Notes under the pieces: generated by a model
The model's input: only the letters and a program-made list of their open reading frames with translations
The model's database searches: none
What the model was told of the DNA's origin: nothing
Made by a program: the position numbers and the translations under genes
Shown: piece after piece, positions 55,214 to 63,214 of the stretch
How the letters are laid out: every line of letters starts with the position of its first letter
Position numbering within the stretch: position 1 is the stretch's first letter
Origin: JACVRW01 sp963837445
Lineage (GTDB): Bacteria; Actinomycetota; Thermoleophilia; Solirubrobacterales; Thermoleophilaceae
DNA: 64,000 nucleotides
Direction of reading: 5' to 3'
Assembly (NCBI GenBank): GCA_963837445.1
Contig: CAWINK010000002.1
Coordinates: 1 to 64,000, forward strand

Positions 55214-55605
55214 ACCAGCTCGACGCTCTCCTCGAACATGACCTCACCCTCGAGCACTCGGTGGACCGGGCACTTTGCGCCGATCTGCATGAGGCGCTCG
55301 CGCTGGTCCTCGGGCAGCTCCTTGGGGAAGTCGACGACCATCGTGAAGCGCGTGGGCGAGCCTCGCTGCGCGGGCTCGTAGTCCACATGCACGGCCAGGT
55401 CACCGATGTCCCAGCCCTTCCGCTGCGCGTACATCTCCATCGTGATCGCGGTGCAGCTCGCGAGGCTCGCGGCGAGCAGCTCCTGCGGGCTCGGACCTGA
55501 ATCTTCGCCGCCCTGATCCTTCGGCTCGTCGGCCGTGACAGTGTGCTTACGGATCTCAACCGAGTTGCTGAGCTTGCCCTCGTCGCGGCGCGCGGTCGCT
55601 CTCAT
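55210..55605 (-). CDS. OsmC/Ohr-family peroxiredoxin-like protein
   Basis: A 131-residue OsmC-like protein. The first half has SPQELLAASLASCTAITMEMYAQRKGWDI, where the conserved active-site Cys (SCTA) is present. The second Cys is in GAKCPVHRVLEG. Both cysteines are in the right places for hydroperoxide reduction. Start ATG 55603-55605 overlaps the PduO gene's stop (55602), so the two are co-transcribed. Confidence 0.88.
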   Translation of the reverse strand: MRATARRDEGKLSNSVEIRKHTVTADEPKDQGGEDSGPSPQELLAASLASCTAITMEMYAQRKGWDIGDLAVHVDYEPAQRGSPTRFTMVVDFPKELPEDQRERLMQIGAKCPVHRVLEGEVMFEESVELV

Positions 55606-56156
55606 CCTCTCCCCTCGAACAGCTCCGGCTCCGGCTCGTCGGCGAACCGCGCCATCGCATAGACCGCGTCCGACAATCGGTTCAGGTACGTCAGAACGAT
55701 GTCGTCGGCCAGGTCTCCGTCGTGCTTCAGCGCTGCTACCCGGCGCTCGGCCCTGCGTATCGCCGCACGGGCCACGTCGAGGCGCGCCGACAGCTCGGTG
55801 CCGCCGGGGATCACGAACTTCGGCGGGAGCTCTACGCGGTCCATGTAGCGGTCGATGTCCGACTCGAGCCGCTCGACCATGTCCGGGGTGACCTTCGAGA
55901 CGCCTGCCTGGAGCCGTCCGGCGGCCTCCGGGGCGGTTGCCAGCTCCGCGCCGGCTACGAACAGCTCGTTCTGGAAGCGCAGGATGTCGTTGTAGAGCTC
56001 GCCGCCGCGGTCGGCCGCCGCGCGCGCGAGGCCGAGCGCCGAGGCGGCCTCGTCGACTGAGCCGTAGGCCTCGGGGCGGCCGGCGAACTTGTGGACCCGG
56101 CCTCCGTACCAGAGGCCCGTGGTGCCGTCGTCGCCCTTGCGCGTGTAGATCTTCAC
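55602..56156 (-). CDS. cob(I)alamin adenosyltransferase (PduO type)
   Basis: A 184-residue enzyme. The N-terminal MKIYTRKGDDGTTGLWYGGRVHK is the ATP-binding signature of PduO-type corrinoid adenosyltransferases; YGSVDEAASALGLARA and FVIPGGTELSARLDVARAAIRRAERR follow. It makes adenosylcobalamin, the cofactor of methylmalonyl-CoA mutase, which could be useful for odd-chain or branched fatty acid breakdown. Downstream of DUF1015 with a 4-base overlap. Confidence 0.93.
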   Translation of the reverse strand: MKIYTRKGDDGTTGLWYGGRVHKFAGRPEAYGSVDEAASALGLARAAADRGGELYNDILRFQNELFVAGAELATAPEAAGRLQAGVSKVTPDMVERLESDIDRYMDRVELPPKFVIPGGTELSARLDVARAAIRRAERRVAALKHDGDLADDIVLTYLNRLSDAVYAMARFADEPEPELFEGRG

Positions 56157-57406
56157 GTCAGTGGATTGAACACGAGGCCCGTCGGGACCTTGGGGTAGAA
56201 GTAGGTGGACTTGGGTGGCATCGACTCGCCCGCCTCGGCCACCTCGCGCACCTGCTCCACCGGCGTGGCCCGCATGAAGAACCCGGCATCCGCCGCGCCG
56301 GACTCCACGCGCTCGATTGCGTCGTCCAGGTCCTTCGAGTAGTCGAGGCCGCGCAGGTGCGAGATGTCGTCCTCGCTCATGGCGAGCGCCCCGCGCAGAA
56401 CCAGCGCCTCGAGCACGGCTGTGTCGAGCCGGCGGTACGGCTCGGGCATGCCGGCCAGCGCCTCGTCGGCGATCGACTGCTCCTTCAGCGTCAGTCGGAA
56501 CGGCTGCTTGAGGAAGCTGTCCATGTATCCGAACGTGACCCGGCCGGCCTCGGCGGGCGGCTCGAGCTTGCGGGTGTCGTCGAGCGGCTCGATCTCGAAG
56601 TCGCGCCTGGCCACGTCGCGGATCGCGAGCTGCTTCTCGGTGTCGTCCTTCAGCCCGGTGAGCATCCGGTGGGTGGGGAAGATGAGCAGCCCCGGGTCGT
56701 CAAGCGCCACGAGGAACATCAGCACGTAGTGGTGGTCGCCCTCGCCGCCCACCTCCTCGGCATATACACGCGCGGTCTCGTAGCGGTGGTGGCCGTCCGC
56801 GATCAGCAGCTCGGCATCCGCGAGGGCGGCCTGGAGCGCCGCGATCTGCTCAGGGTCGGCCATGCGCCAGAGGGTGTTGTGCGTGCCCGCGCCATCGGTC
56901 GCCTCGGCGAACGGCTCGCCGAGCATGCCCTGAGCAAGCGTCTCGGTCGCGGCGCCGCCGGGATCGGGGAAGAGGCTGAAGATGGGGGAGAGGTTCGCGT
57001 GCGTGGCGCGCGTGAGCCTGAGCCGGTCCTCCTTCGGGCCCGGATGGGTCCGCTCGTGCGGTCGGATCCGGCCCGCCCCGTAGTCCTCCACGCGCACGCG
57101 CGCGAAGAACCCGGTCCGCGAGCGGGTGCTCCCGTCCGGTGCCTTGTAGTCCTGCCGGAGCGCCCAGATGGCCGGCTCGTTCTCCTGGATCAGGACCCCG
57201 TTTTGGCGCCACTCGTCCAGGGTCTGCGCCGCAGCCTCGTAGCTCTCGGGGAGGTCGAGCTCGACGACGTTGTTGGGACTCTTCGCGGCGAGCTGGGCGC
57301 GCCCCTCGTCATCGATCACGTCGTATGGGGGCGCGATCAGGTCCTCGAGCGGACCCGCGACATCAGGGTCGTAGCGGAGCGTCTTGAGCGGCTGGACATC
57401 GGCCAT
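56153..57406 (-). CDS. DUF1015 family protein
   Basis: A 417-residue cytoplasmic protein of the DUF1015 family. VAPPYDVID-like start (LEDLIAPPYDVIDDEGR), HERTHPGPKEDRLRL and LLIADGHHRYETA are the conserved blocks. Some family members are annotated as SerC-like kinases or phosphatases; the function is not settled. It starts ATG 57404-57406, divergent from the DUF1326 gene across an 82-bp region. Confidence 0.85.
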   Translation of the reverse strand: MADVQPLKTLRYDPDVAGPLEDLIAPPYDVIDDEGRAQLAAKSPNNVVELDLPESYEAAAQTLDEWRQNGVLIQENEPAIWALRQDYKAPDGSTRSRTGFFARVRVEDYGAGRIRPHERTHPGPKEDRLRLTRATHANLSPIFSLFPDPGGAATETLAQGMLGEPFAEATDGAGTHNTLWRMADPEQIAALQAALADAELLIADGHHRYETARVYAEEVGGEGDHHYVLMFLVALDDPGLLIFPTHRMLTGLKDDTEKQLAIRDVARRDFEIEPLDDTRKLEPPAEAGRVTFGYMDSFLKQPFRLTLKEQSIADEALAGMPEPYRRLDTAVLEALVLRGALAMSEDDISHLRGLDYSKDLDDAIERVESGAADAGFFMRATPVEQVREVAEAGESMPPKSTYFYPKVPTGLVFNPLT

Positions 57407-57488
57407 CGGCGGGCCACCCTAGCGCGCCCTTGCATCCGATCCGCCAGGGGGCGATGATCGCGCACACGCCCCGAACCAAGGAGTGGTA

Positions 57489-58136
57489 ATGGCAACCACC
57501 GAGACGAGCACTGAGGCTACGACCCAGGGCTACCAACTCGAGGGCACCTTGCTGGAGGTGTGCAGCTGCGACACCCTCTGCCCCTGCTGGATCGGCGAGG
57601 ACCCGGACAACGGCACCTGTGACGCGGTCGTGGCCTACAACCTGACCTCCGGCACGATCCGAGGTGTCGACGTGAGCGGGCTCTCGCTCGTGAGCGTCGC
57701 CCACATCCCCGGCAACGTGCTTGCGGGCAACTGGCGCATCGCGAGGTACGTGGACGAGCGTGCGTCAGACGAGCAGATGGAGGCGATCGCCGACGCGTTC
57801 GGCGGGAAGCTCGGCGGTCCGCTCGCCGACCTCGCGCAGCTGATCGGCGAGATCGTGACCACGGAGCGCGCGCCGATCGAGCACACGCTGGTGGATGGGG
57901 CCGGCACGCTGAAGGTCGGGGACAAGGTCGATTGCGCGATGGCGCCCTACCGCGGGCCCGACGGCAGCGTCACGACGCTCAACAACTCGATCTTCTCCAC
58001 CGTGCCGGGCGCGCCGGCGTATGTCGCCAAGGCATCCCACGAGCGGATCAACGTTCCCGAGCACGGCTACCAGTGGGAGCTCGAGGACAAGAACGCCATC
58101 CAGTCCGACTGGAAGATCGACTACCGGGGCGAATGA
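57489..58136 (+). CDS. DUF1326 family protein
   Basis: A 215-residue soluble protein of the DUF1326 family. It begins with a Cys-rich block (LEVCSCDTLCPCWIGED) and has another Cys in GTCDAVVA. The rest is a beta-rich domain with AMAPYRGPDGSVTTLNNSIFSTVPG. Start ATG 57489, with AAGGAG at 57478-57483. It overlaps the DUF2182 gene by ATGA. These families are often adjacent and are thought to act together in metal (possibly copper or cobalt) handling; that is from family knowledge, not this sequence. Confidence 0.88.
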   Translation: MATTETSTEATTQGYQLEGTLLEVCSCDTLCPCWIGEDPDNGTCDAVVAYNLTSGTIRGVDVSGLSLVSVAHIPGNVLAGNWRIARYVDERASDEQMEAIADAFGGKLGGPLADLAQLIGEIVTTERAPIEHTLVDGAGTLKVGDKVDCAMAPYRGPDGSVTTLNNSIFSTVPGAPAYVAKASHERINVPEHGYQWELEDKNAIQSDWKIDYRGE

Positions 58137-58882
58137 CAAGCCTGCCCCGACCGATCCTGGTCGGGATCGCCGCCGCCTGGGCCGCTGCGATCGCGGCCCA
58201 GCTGGCCGGCGCCGCTGCGCTCGTACACCACGACTCACTGCTCACGGGCGGCGGCCCGCCGGTGGTGGTAGCCGCGCTCCTCTCCCTGCTCGCGTGGCAG
58301 GTGATGATCGCGGCGATGATGCTGCCGTCGAGCCTGCCGCTCGTGAGGCTGTACGCACGCGCGTCGGCGCGGGCGCCGCAGAGGCGGCGCGCCATGGCGG
58401 CGTTCCTCGGCGGCTACGCGCTCGTATGGGCCGGCTTCGGGCTCGCGGCATTCGGCGCGGACGCCGGCCTGCACGCCGCGATCAATTCGAACTCGTGGCT
58501 GGAGCATCACGACTGGTGGATCGGCGGCTCGGTGCTGGCCCTGGCGGGGGCGTTCCAGTTCACGTCGCTGAAGGACGCCTGCCTCGACAAGTGCCGGCAC
58601 CCCGGCCAGTTCATGATGCGCTACTACGAGCGCGGACCCGCCGGCGGCATGCGCCTCGGGATGCGCCACGGCGCTTTCTGCGTCGGGTGCTGCTGGGCCC
58701 TGATGCTCGTGATGTTCGCCGCCGGCGTGGCGAGCCTGATCTGGATGGCCCTGTTGACCGCCGTGATGATCCACGAGAAGACGCGCCCAGCCGGCGCCCG
58801 CGCCGTGCCGGTCACCGGAGTGGCGCTGCTGGCGGCGGCATCGGTGGTGCTGGCGTACTCGGCAGCAGCCGCAGCGGCCTGA
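58133..58882 (+). CDS. DUF2182 predicted metal-binding integral membrane protein
   Basis: A 249-residue polytopic membrane protein of the DUF2182 family. The motif MIAAMMLPSSLPLVRLYA and KDACLDKCRHPGQFMM and GAFCVGCCWALMLVMFAAG are the conserved blocks, with CxxxC and CCW cysteines that could bind metal. Overlaps its DUF1326 partner by ATGA (58133-58136). It is in the cytoplasmic membrane; the substrate is unknown. Confidence 0.87.
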   Translation: MTSLPRPILVGIAAAWAAAIAAQLAGAAALVHHDSLLTGGGPPVVVAALLSLLAWQVMIAAMMLPSSLPLVRLYARASARAPQRRRAMAAFLGGYALVWAGFGLAAFGADAGLHAAINSNSWLEHHDWWIGGSVLALAGAFQFTSLKDACLDKCRHPGQFMMRYYERGPAGGMRLGMRHGAFCVGCCWALMLVMFAAGVASLIWMALLTAVMIHEKTRPAGARAVPVTGVALLAAASVVLAYSAAAAAA

Positions 58883-58913
58883 TCCATCCGCCTCTCGTGG
58901 GAACATACGTTCG

Positions 58914-59572
58914 ATGGCATATCCCGCGTACGTTCGAGAGAAGGCTCGCAAGCTAAGGGTCGAGAAGCACCTCTCGATCGACGAGATCGCCGAACGCCTG
59001 GCCCTGCCGAAGACGACGATCTACTACTGGGTCAAGGACCTGCCGCTGGGCCGACCACGGCGCGCGAATCCGGTCAAGGGAAAGGCACCCGAACGATGCA
59101 GGCGAGGTGCCGCCTGCGACGGGCGGCGGCCTACGCCCTCGGCAGGCTCGAATTGGAGCGCCTTGCCCGTGATCCGACCTTCCGCGATTTCGTTTGCCTC
59201 TATATCGCCGAGGGATACAAGCGCAACCGGAACAGGGTCTCGGTTGCTAACTCGGACCCCGCAGTCGTGGTGCTATGCACGAGCTGGATCAGGCGCTTCG
59301 CGCGCAACCCTGTCGGCTTCAGCGTGCAGTACCACGCAGACCAGGACCTGCGCGAACTGATGGAGTTCTGGGGCAGTCAGCTGGGCGTCGCGCCGGAAGC
59401 GATTCGCCTCCAGCGAAAGTCGAACAGCGGGCAGCTCGCCGGCCGCAATTGGCGGTCGAGATACGGAGTCCTCACCGTCCACGCGGGTGACACGGCTCTG
59501 CGTGCACGCCTCCAGGGCTGGATCGATTGCCTTCAAGAGCAGTGGTTAGACTCGCCGGTCACCGGGGCGTAG
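58914..59572 (+). CDS. HTH plus LAGLIDADG-like protein (one frameshift)
   Basis: About 219 residues over two frames. The first (from ATG 58914) has a resolvase/sigma-type HTH (HLSIDEIAERLALPKTTIYYWVKDLPLG). The second, after about 59075, has MQARCRLRRAAAYALGR then FVCLYIAEGYKRNRNRVSVANSDP, which resembles the LAGLIDADG homing-endonuclease fold (Tyr-Ile-Ala-Glu-Gly with an acidic residue), then FWGSQLGVAPEAI. A single base deletion would join the frames. The stop TAG (59570-59572) falls inside the tRNA-Pro gene. It could be a DNA-binding regulator or a free-standing homing-endonuclease relative. Confidence 0.6.
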
Positions 59573-59636
59573 CGCAGCCTGGTAGCGCACCTCGCCTGGG
59601 ACGAGGAGGTCGCTGGTTCGAATCCAGTCGCCCCGA
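59563..59636 (+). tRNA. tRNA-Pro (anticodon TGG)
   Basis: A 74-nt cloverleaf: acceptor arms CGGGGCG (59563-59569) / CGCCCCG (59629-59635) and discriminator A, T arm CTGGTTCGAATCCAG, and D arm GCGCAGCCTGGTAGCGC. The anticodon stem CCTCG/CGAGG carries loop CCTGGGA, giving anticodon TGG with C at position 33 where U is nearly universal. 3' CCA is not encoded. Its first 10 bases overlap the end of the upstream reading frame. Confidence 0.88.
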
Positions 59637-59641
59637 CTGGG

Positions 59642-60100
59642 ATGGAGGACACGGCACAGAGCTCACGGCGCTCCGGTCGGCTTAAGCCGATCCTCCTCGC
59701 CGCAGCGATGGCGTTCCTTGCCCTGAACGTGTGGACGGGCAGCCCGTTGCTCGCCGTGTGGCTCGGCTCCAAGGTGCAGGGGGAGGAGAGCCAGCCGTCG
59801 ATGGGTGCGTACGTGGTCGTGATCCTGTCGCTGATCGCGTTCAGCTGGGGCCTCTACCAGCTGCTGAAGCGGGTGATGGGGGCCTACCAGGAGGCCACCG
59901 GCACGACTCCGACCGTGCGCTCGCACGCTCCCTGGCTGCGCAGCATGCGCGGCGAGCGGCCGGACTATCAGGGCAACACCTCGCGCATCTCGGGCGCCGA
60001 GAGGGTCGTGGTGGTCACGGTGCTGATCGCGGCCGCCGTCTTCGAGGTCTGGTTCTTCTTCCTCTCCGGGTCGTCGATTGGCGGGGGCAGCGGCCGCTGA
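59642..60100 (+). CDS. small membrane protein of unknown function
   Basis: A 152-residue protein with three membrane segments: LLAAAMAFLALNVWTGSPLLAVW, YVVVILSLIAFSWGLYQLL and VVVVTVLIAAAVFEVWFFFL. Between them is a charged loop (SMRGERPDYQGNTSRI). No recognisable domain. It starts 6 bases after tRNA-Pro and ends 24 bases before tRNA-Arg, so it is wedged between two tRNA genes. No function can be assigned. Confidence 0.6.
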   Translation: MEDTAQSSRRSGRLKPILLAAAMAFLALNVWTGSPLLAVWLGSKVQGEESQPSMGAYVVVILSLIAFSWGLYQLLKRVMGAYQEATGTTPTVRSHAPWLRSMRGERPDYQGNTSRISGAERVVVVTVLIAAAVFEVWFFFLSGSSIGGGSGR

Positions 60101-60124
60101 CTGACCTACGCTTTGCGGGTACCC

Positions 60125-60198
60125 GCCCCGGTAGCTCAGCTGGATAGAGCAGTGGCCTTCTAAGCCACGGGTCGCAGGTTCGAGTCCTGCCCGGGGCG
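60125..60198 (+). tRNA. tRNA-Arg (anticodon TCT)
   Basis: A 74-nt cloverleaf: acceptor arms GCCCCGG (60125-60131) / CCGGGGC (60191-60197) and discriminator G. Anticodon stem GTGGC/GCCAC with loop CTTCTAA gives anticodon TCT, reading AGA/AGG. T arm GCAGGTTCGAGTCCTGC is standard. The CCA is not encoded. Confidence 0.92.
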
Positions 60199-60230
60199 CT
60201 ACGCTGGTCATCTCGTCTGTCAGGGACCCG

Positions 60231-60857
60231 GTGGTCTTGCTGGCCAGAATCCGCTCGAAGCTCACCTACTCGAACGTGATGGCGAAGAGCAAGGCTGTGA
60301 CACCGAAGAAGGTGGCCCCGTCCACGGTGAGGCTGTTCAAAGGCCAGAAGGGCGCCCCCGGCGCGCCGGGCGCTCCAGGTGCAAGAGGGGACACCGGTGT
60401 ACCGGGAGCCCCTGGCCAGCCAGGAGCCCCTGGCCAGCCAGGATCGCCCGCGGCGAGCGCCTTTGGCGGCGGAGGTTTCGTCCCGAACAACTCGAGCGGG
60501 TCTACCGTCGCCACGTACTGCGGTCCCGCCGATACACAGTTCAACAACTCATGCACGACGGCTGAGGCCACGCAGCAGGACACCCTTTCCGTGCTCAGCC
60601 CGAACGTCCCGATCGTCGCGCGTGACCTGTCCGTTCTGACGGCCGGGGATCAGTTCAGTGTTGAGACGTTCACCTTGCGTTTCGAGGGCACGGACACCTC
60701 TGTCGCATGCACCGTCACTTTCGACAACCAGTGCAACAGCGGCTCGGCTACCGCCGTCATCCCACCGGGCAGCAGGATCGTCCTGAAGGTCGAATCTTCA
60801 ACCGGCGGCGGCGGCTCGTACGGCTTCTGGTTCGGCTGGCGCGCGACGACGCCGTAG
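60231..60857 (+). CDS. collagen-like Gly-X-Y repeat protein
   Basis: A 208-residue protein (from GTG 60231; TTG 60237 or ATG 60279 also possible). An N-terminus like RIRSKLTYSNVMAKSKAVTPKKVAP leads into about 12 Gly-X-Y triplets (KGAPGAPGAPGARGDTG, then GAPGQP repeats). A Thr/Ser-rich beta domain follows to the end (residues about 80-208) with a Cys pair. Related actinobacterial proteins usually have a hydrophobic segment after the YANVMA-like stretch, but it is missing here. It may be a surface or spore-like protein. It lies right after tRNA-Arg. Confidence 0.65.
   Translation: MVLLARIRSKLTYSNVMAKSKAVTPKKVAPSTVRLFKGQKGAPGAPGAPGARGDTGVPGAPGQPGAPGQPGSPAASAFGGGGFVPNNSSGSTVATYCGPADTQFNNSCTTAEATQQDTLSVLSPNVPIVARDLSVLTAGDQFSVETFTLRFEGTDTSVACTVTFDNQCNSGSATAVIPPGSRIVLKVESSTGGGGSYGFWFGWRATTP
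60405..60440 (+). repeat. 18-bp perfect tandem repeat in the collagen-like gene
   Basis: The 18-bp unit GGAGCCCCTGGCCAGCCA occurs twice in tandem (60405-60422 and 60423-60440) and encodes Gly-Ala-Pro-Gly-Gln-Pro. It shows recent slippage-type expansion in the Gly-X-Y region, so the copy number may vary between strains. Confidence 0.85.
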
Positions 60858-60875
60858 CCGGGCAGGCCGCCCCGG

Positions 60876-62174
60876 TCAGCCCGCGACCGGATAGGGGCAC
60901 TTCTCAAGAGCACCGTCCGCGTCGCGCAGGTGGGCGGTCTCGCCGTCGACGACCACGTGCGAGGCCGCTGAGCCCATTGCCAGGCCGGCCAGGTAGACGG
61001 CCCCTATCCGGTGAACGTCGCGGACCTGCCCCAGCGGCTCCAGCGAACGGGTCTCACCCGCGGTGGCGCTGGAGCCCGCGCGCAGCACCAGACGCAGGTC
61101 CGGCGCCAGCGCGCGCGCCGCAATCGAGACGGCGATGTTCTCCAGGTCGTCGGCCGTGACGGCGGCCAGCGCGATCGCGTGGTCGAGTGAGAGCCGCTGG
61201 AGCAGCGACGGGTCGGCGCCACGCCCGATGACCACCGGCAGGCCGAGCTCCTTCGCGTGGCCCACGTTCTCCCCGTCCTCGCGATCGTCGAGGGCGACGA
61301 CCGAGACGCCGCAGCGGCGCAGGAGCAGCGCGAGGCGCAGGCCGACCTCGCCGAGCCCCACCACGACCACGTGGTCCGAGCGCGGCACCGAGCGGCGACC
61401 GAGCAGACCGGTCAGCCGGCGGCCGATCAGCCGCTCCACGAGCCCTCCGGTGAACGCGGCCGCGAACAGCAGGGCGATCAGCATGCTGGCCGAGATGGCG
61501 AGCTTGAACCAGTCCGGCCCGTCCTGCACGGCCGGGTTCGGGTCGACGGTGACGAGCGTCTTGACGGCGCCGTAGAACGAGTCGACGAGGTTCTGGTCGA
61601 GCACCAGCGCGGCACCGACCGTCTCGAGGACGAGCACCGCCAGCAGGCCGACCGCCCCGAAGAAGACGAGCGCGGCACTGCGGTCGAATGGCTTCAGGAT
61701 CGAGCTGACGATCGCGCGGGCCCGGCGGGCGCGCACCTCGGGCAGCGACGCGACCTCGACGGTGCCGTCGCTACAGCGCAGCCCGACGGGACGGTCGCCG
61801 TCGTCGAGCACCGCGGCGAGCTCCTCGCCGAGGCATGGTCCGGCAAGCGAGGGCGCGACGATGTCCGCCAGCGACGTCACGGTGCAGTTCCCGATCAGGC
61901 TCTCGAGCTCACGCGCGGTTTCCGGCTCGAAGATCGTCACGACGATCGGCACGTCCTCGTCGATGTGGCGCACGAGCAGCGCGGCCCGCAGCGGCCAGGC
62001 ATCGTGGCGGGACACCACGAGCACCGCGTCCGCGCCGTCGTCGAGCGCCTTGCTCAGCTCCTCGTGCGTCGGATCCTCGAGCCGCACCACCTCGGCGTCA
62101 GCCGCGCGCAGCGCCTCGGCGGTCTCCTCGGTCAGGTCGCCTTCGCCGAGGAGCAATATCCGCCGCGGCGACAT
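60876..62174 (-). CDS. potassium-channel-like protein with two RCK (TrkA-N) domains
   Basis: A 432-residue protein from ATG 62172-62174. An N-terminal Rossmann-like RCK half (RILLLGEGDLTEETAEALR, DDGADAVLVVSRHDAWPL) leads to two membrane segments (AALVFFGAVGLLAVLVLETVGAALV and FKLAISASMLIALLFAAAFTGGLVE). A second full NAD-binding RCK domain follows (HVVVVGLGEVGLRLALLLRRCG, DHAIALAAVTADDLENI). The loop between the helices (FYGAVKTLVTVDPNPAVQDGPDW) lacks the TVGYG potassium filter. It may be a CASTOR/POLLUX-like channel or a regulatory NAD sensor. It is divergent from the next gene across a palindrome. Confidence 0.75.
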   Translation of the reverse strand: MSPRRILLLGEGDLTEETAEALRAADAEVVRLEDPTHEELSKALDDGADAVLVVSRHDAWPLRAALLVRHIDEDVPIVVTIFEPETARELESLIGNCTVTSLADIVAPSLAGPCLGEELAAVLDDGDRPVGLRCSDGTVEVASLPEVRARRARAIVSSILKPFDRSAALVFFGAVGLLAVLVLETVGAALVLDQNLVDSFYGAVKTLVTVDPNPAVQDGPDWFKLAISASMLIALLFAAAFTGGLVERLIGRRLTGLLGRRSVPRSDHVVVVGLGEVGLRLALLLRRCGVSVVALDDREDGENVGHAKELGLPVVIGRGADPSLLQRLSLDHAIALAAVTADDLENIAVSIAARALAPDLRLVLRAGSSATAGETRSLEPLGQVRDVHRIGAVYLAGLAMGSAASHVVVDGETAHLRDADGALEKCPYPVAG

Positions 62175-62182
62175 GGCGCCGC

Positions 62183-62202
62183 ACCCTACCCAGGAGTAGG
62201 GT
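62183..62202. promoter_or_regulatory. palindrome between divergent starts
   Basis: ACCCTAC (62183-62189) and GTAGGGT (62196-62202) are perfect 7-bp inverted arms around CCAGGA. They lie in the 34-bp gap between the RCK-domain gene start (62174) and the secreted-protein start (62209), where promoters of both genes must overlap. This is a candidate operator for a dimeric regulator; a hairpin is also possible. Confidence 0.4.
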
Positions 62203-62208
62203 CGGAGT

Positions 62209-63186
62209 GTGACTCGCGCCGCCATACTCCTTGCCCTGCTCCTAGCCCTGCCATCCACGGCCGCCGCCCAGGACCCACCGGCCTGTCCGCCCGACAAGGT
62301 CTTCGAGGTGATTCTCACGAGTCAGGAGAAGGGGCAGGACGCGCCCTTGGTGGCCACGCACGAGGTCGACGTGTCCGCCGACGTCCGGGGTAACGCCAGC
62401 GCGATCACGGTCACACCACAGGACGGGGTGACCGTGCTGGGCAAGAACTCGAGCGGCACGATCGGCATCTTCGCGCCCACGACTCCGAACCTCACGGTGA
62501 CGGTGGCGTGGCGCCAGTCGGTCGATCCGGAGAATTCCGACGAGACCGGGCGCTGCAGCGCGTCGCGCGTGCTCACTCTGCCCGTGCTCGCCGCGAACCC
62601 GGCCCGAGGAGTCCGGCAGGTGATTAGAGGGGCACCCCGGGTGTCCGAGTTCGTGACCTTCGCGGTGGCGCCGGCCAACAAGCGCCCGAACCTGTCACCA
62701 CTCGAGATCTCGATCAGGAGCACCGGTCATGTCCGCTATCCGCGGAGGAACGAGAGGCTCGTCAAGTGGTCCGTGCCGATGCGCAACGGGGAGCAGCTCA
62801 GGTACAGGGGTCGCCTACCCAACCTCGCCTACGCCACCTACCCACAGCTGTGCCGCTCCTGGTGGCTCACGTGTGGCCCCGTGAACGCCAGGGTGGCCGC
62901 GCTCAACATCAACGAGAGAGGGCGACCGGATCTCGACGGAAACAACGCGATCTTGCAGGTCCTTGCGCACAGCCAACCAGCCCGCTGGGCGGCCAGGTAC
63001 GGGATTACCGTCGACGCCTTCCCTGCCGCGGGAAGAAACCGGCACTTCGGCTTCGACATCCAGGTGAAGCAGTCGGGGCGGTTGCTCGCTCGCGCACGAC
63101 GGGCCGGGCGCTGCGTGGACACGCCCCTCAACGGCGGGATCCGCCACAGCTGCAAGGTTGCCCGTCACAGCACTCTGCTGCGCTGA
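62209..63186 (+). CDS. secreted protein of unknown function
   Basis: A 325-residue protein with signal peptide (AAILLALLLALPSTAAAQ). It has beta-rich Ig-like sequence with FEVILTSQEKGQD, a fibronectin-like stretch (TPNLTVTVAWRQSV), and a C-terminal part with conserved-looking Trp/Tyr (CRSWWLTCGPVNAR) and cysteines in pairs. I do not recognise a family. Start GTG 62209, with CGGAG upstream. It is divergent from the RCK gene. Confidence 0.6.
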   Translation: MTRAAILLALLLALPSTAAAQDPPACPPDKVFEVILTSQEKGQDAPLVATHEVDVSADVRGNASAITVTPQDGVTVLGKNSSGTIGIFAPTTPNLTVTVAWRQSVDPENSDETGRCSASRVLTLPVLAANPARGVRQVIRGAPRVSEFVTFAVAPANKRPNLSPLEISIRSTGHVRYPRRNERLVKWSVPMRNGEQLRYRGRLPNLAYATYPQLCRSWWLTCGPVNARVAALNINERGRPDLDGNNAILQVLAHSQPARWAARYGITVDAFPAAGRNRHFGFDIQVKQSGRLLARARRAGRCVDTPLNGGIRHSCKVARHSTLLR

Positions 63187-63214
63187 ACGCGGGGGTCGCG
63201 GGTAAGGGCCTGTC

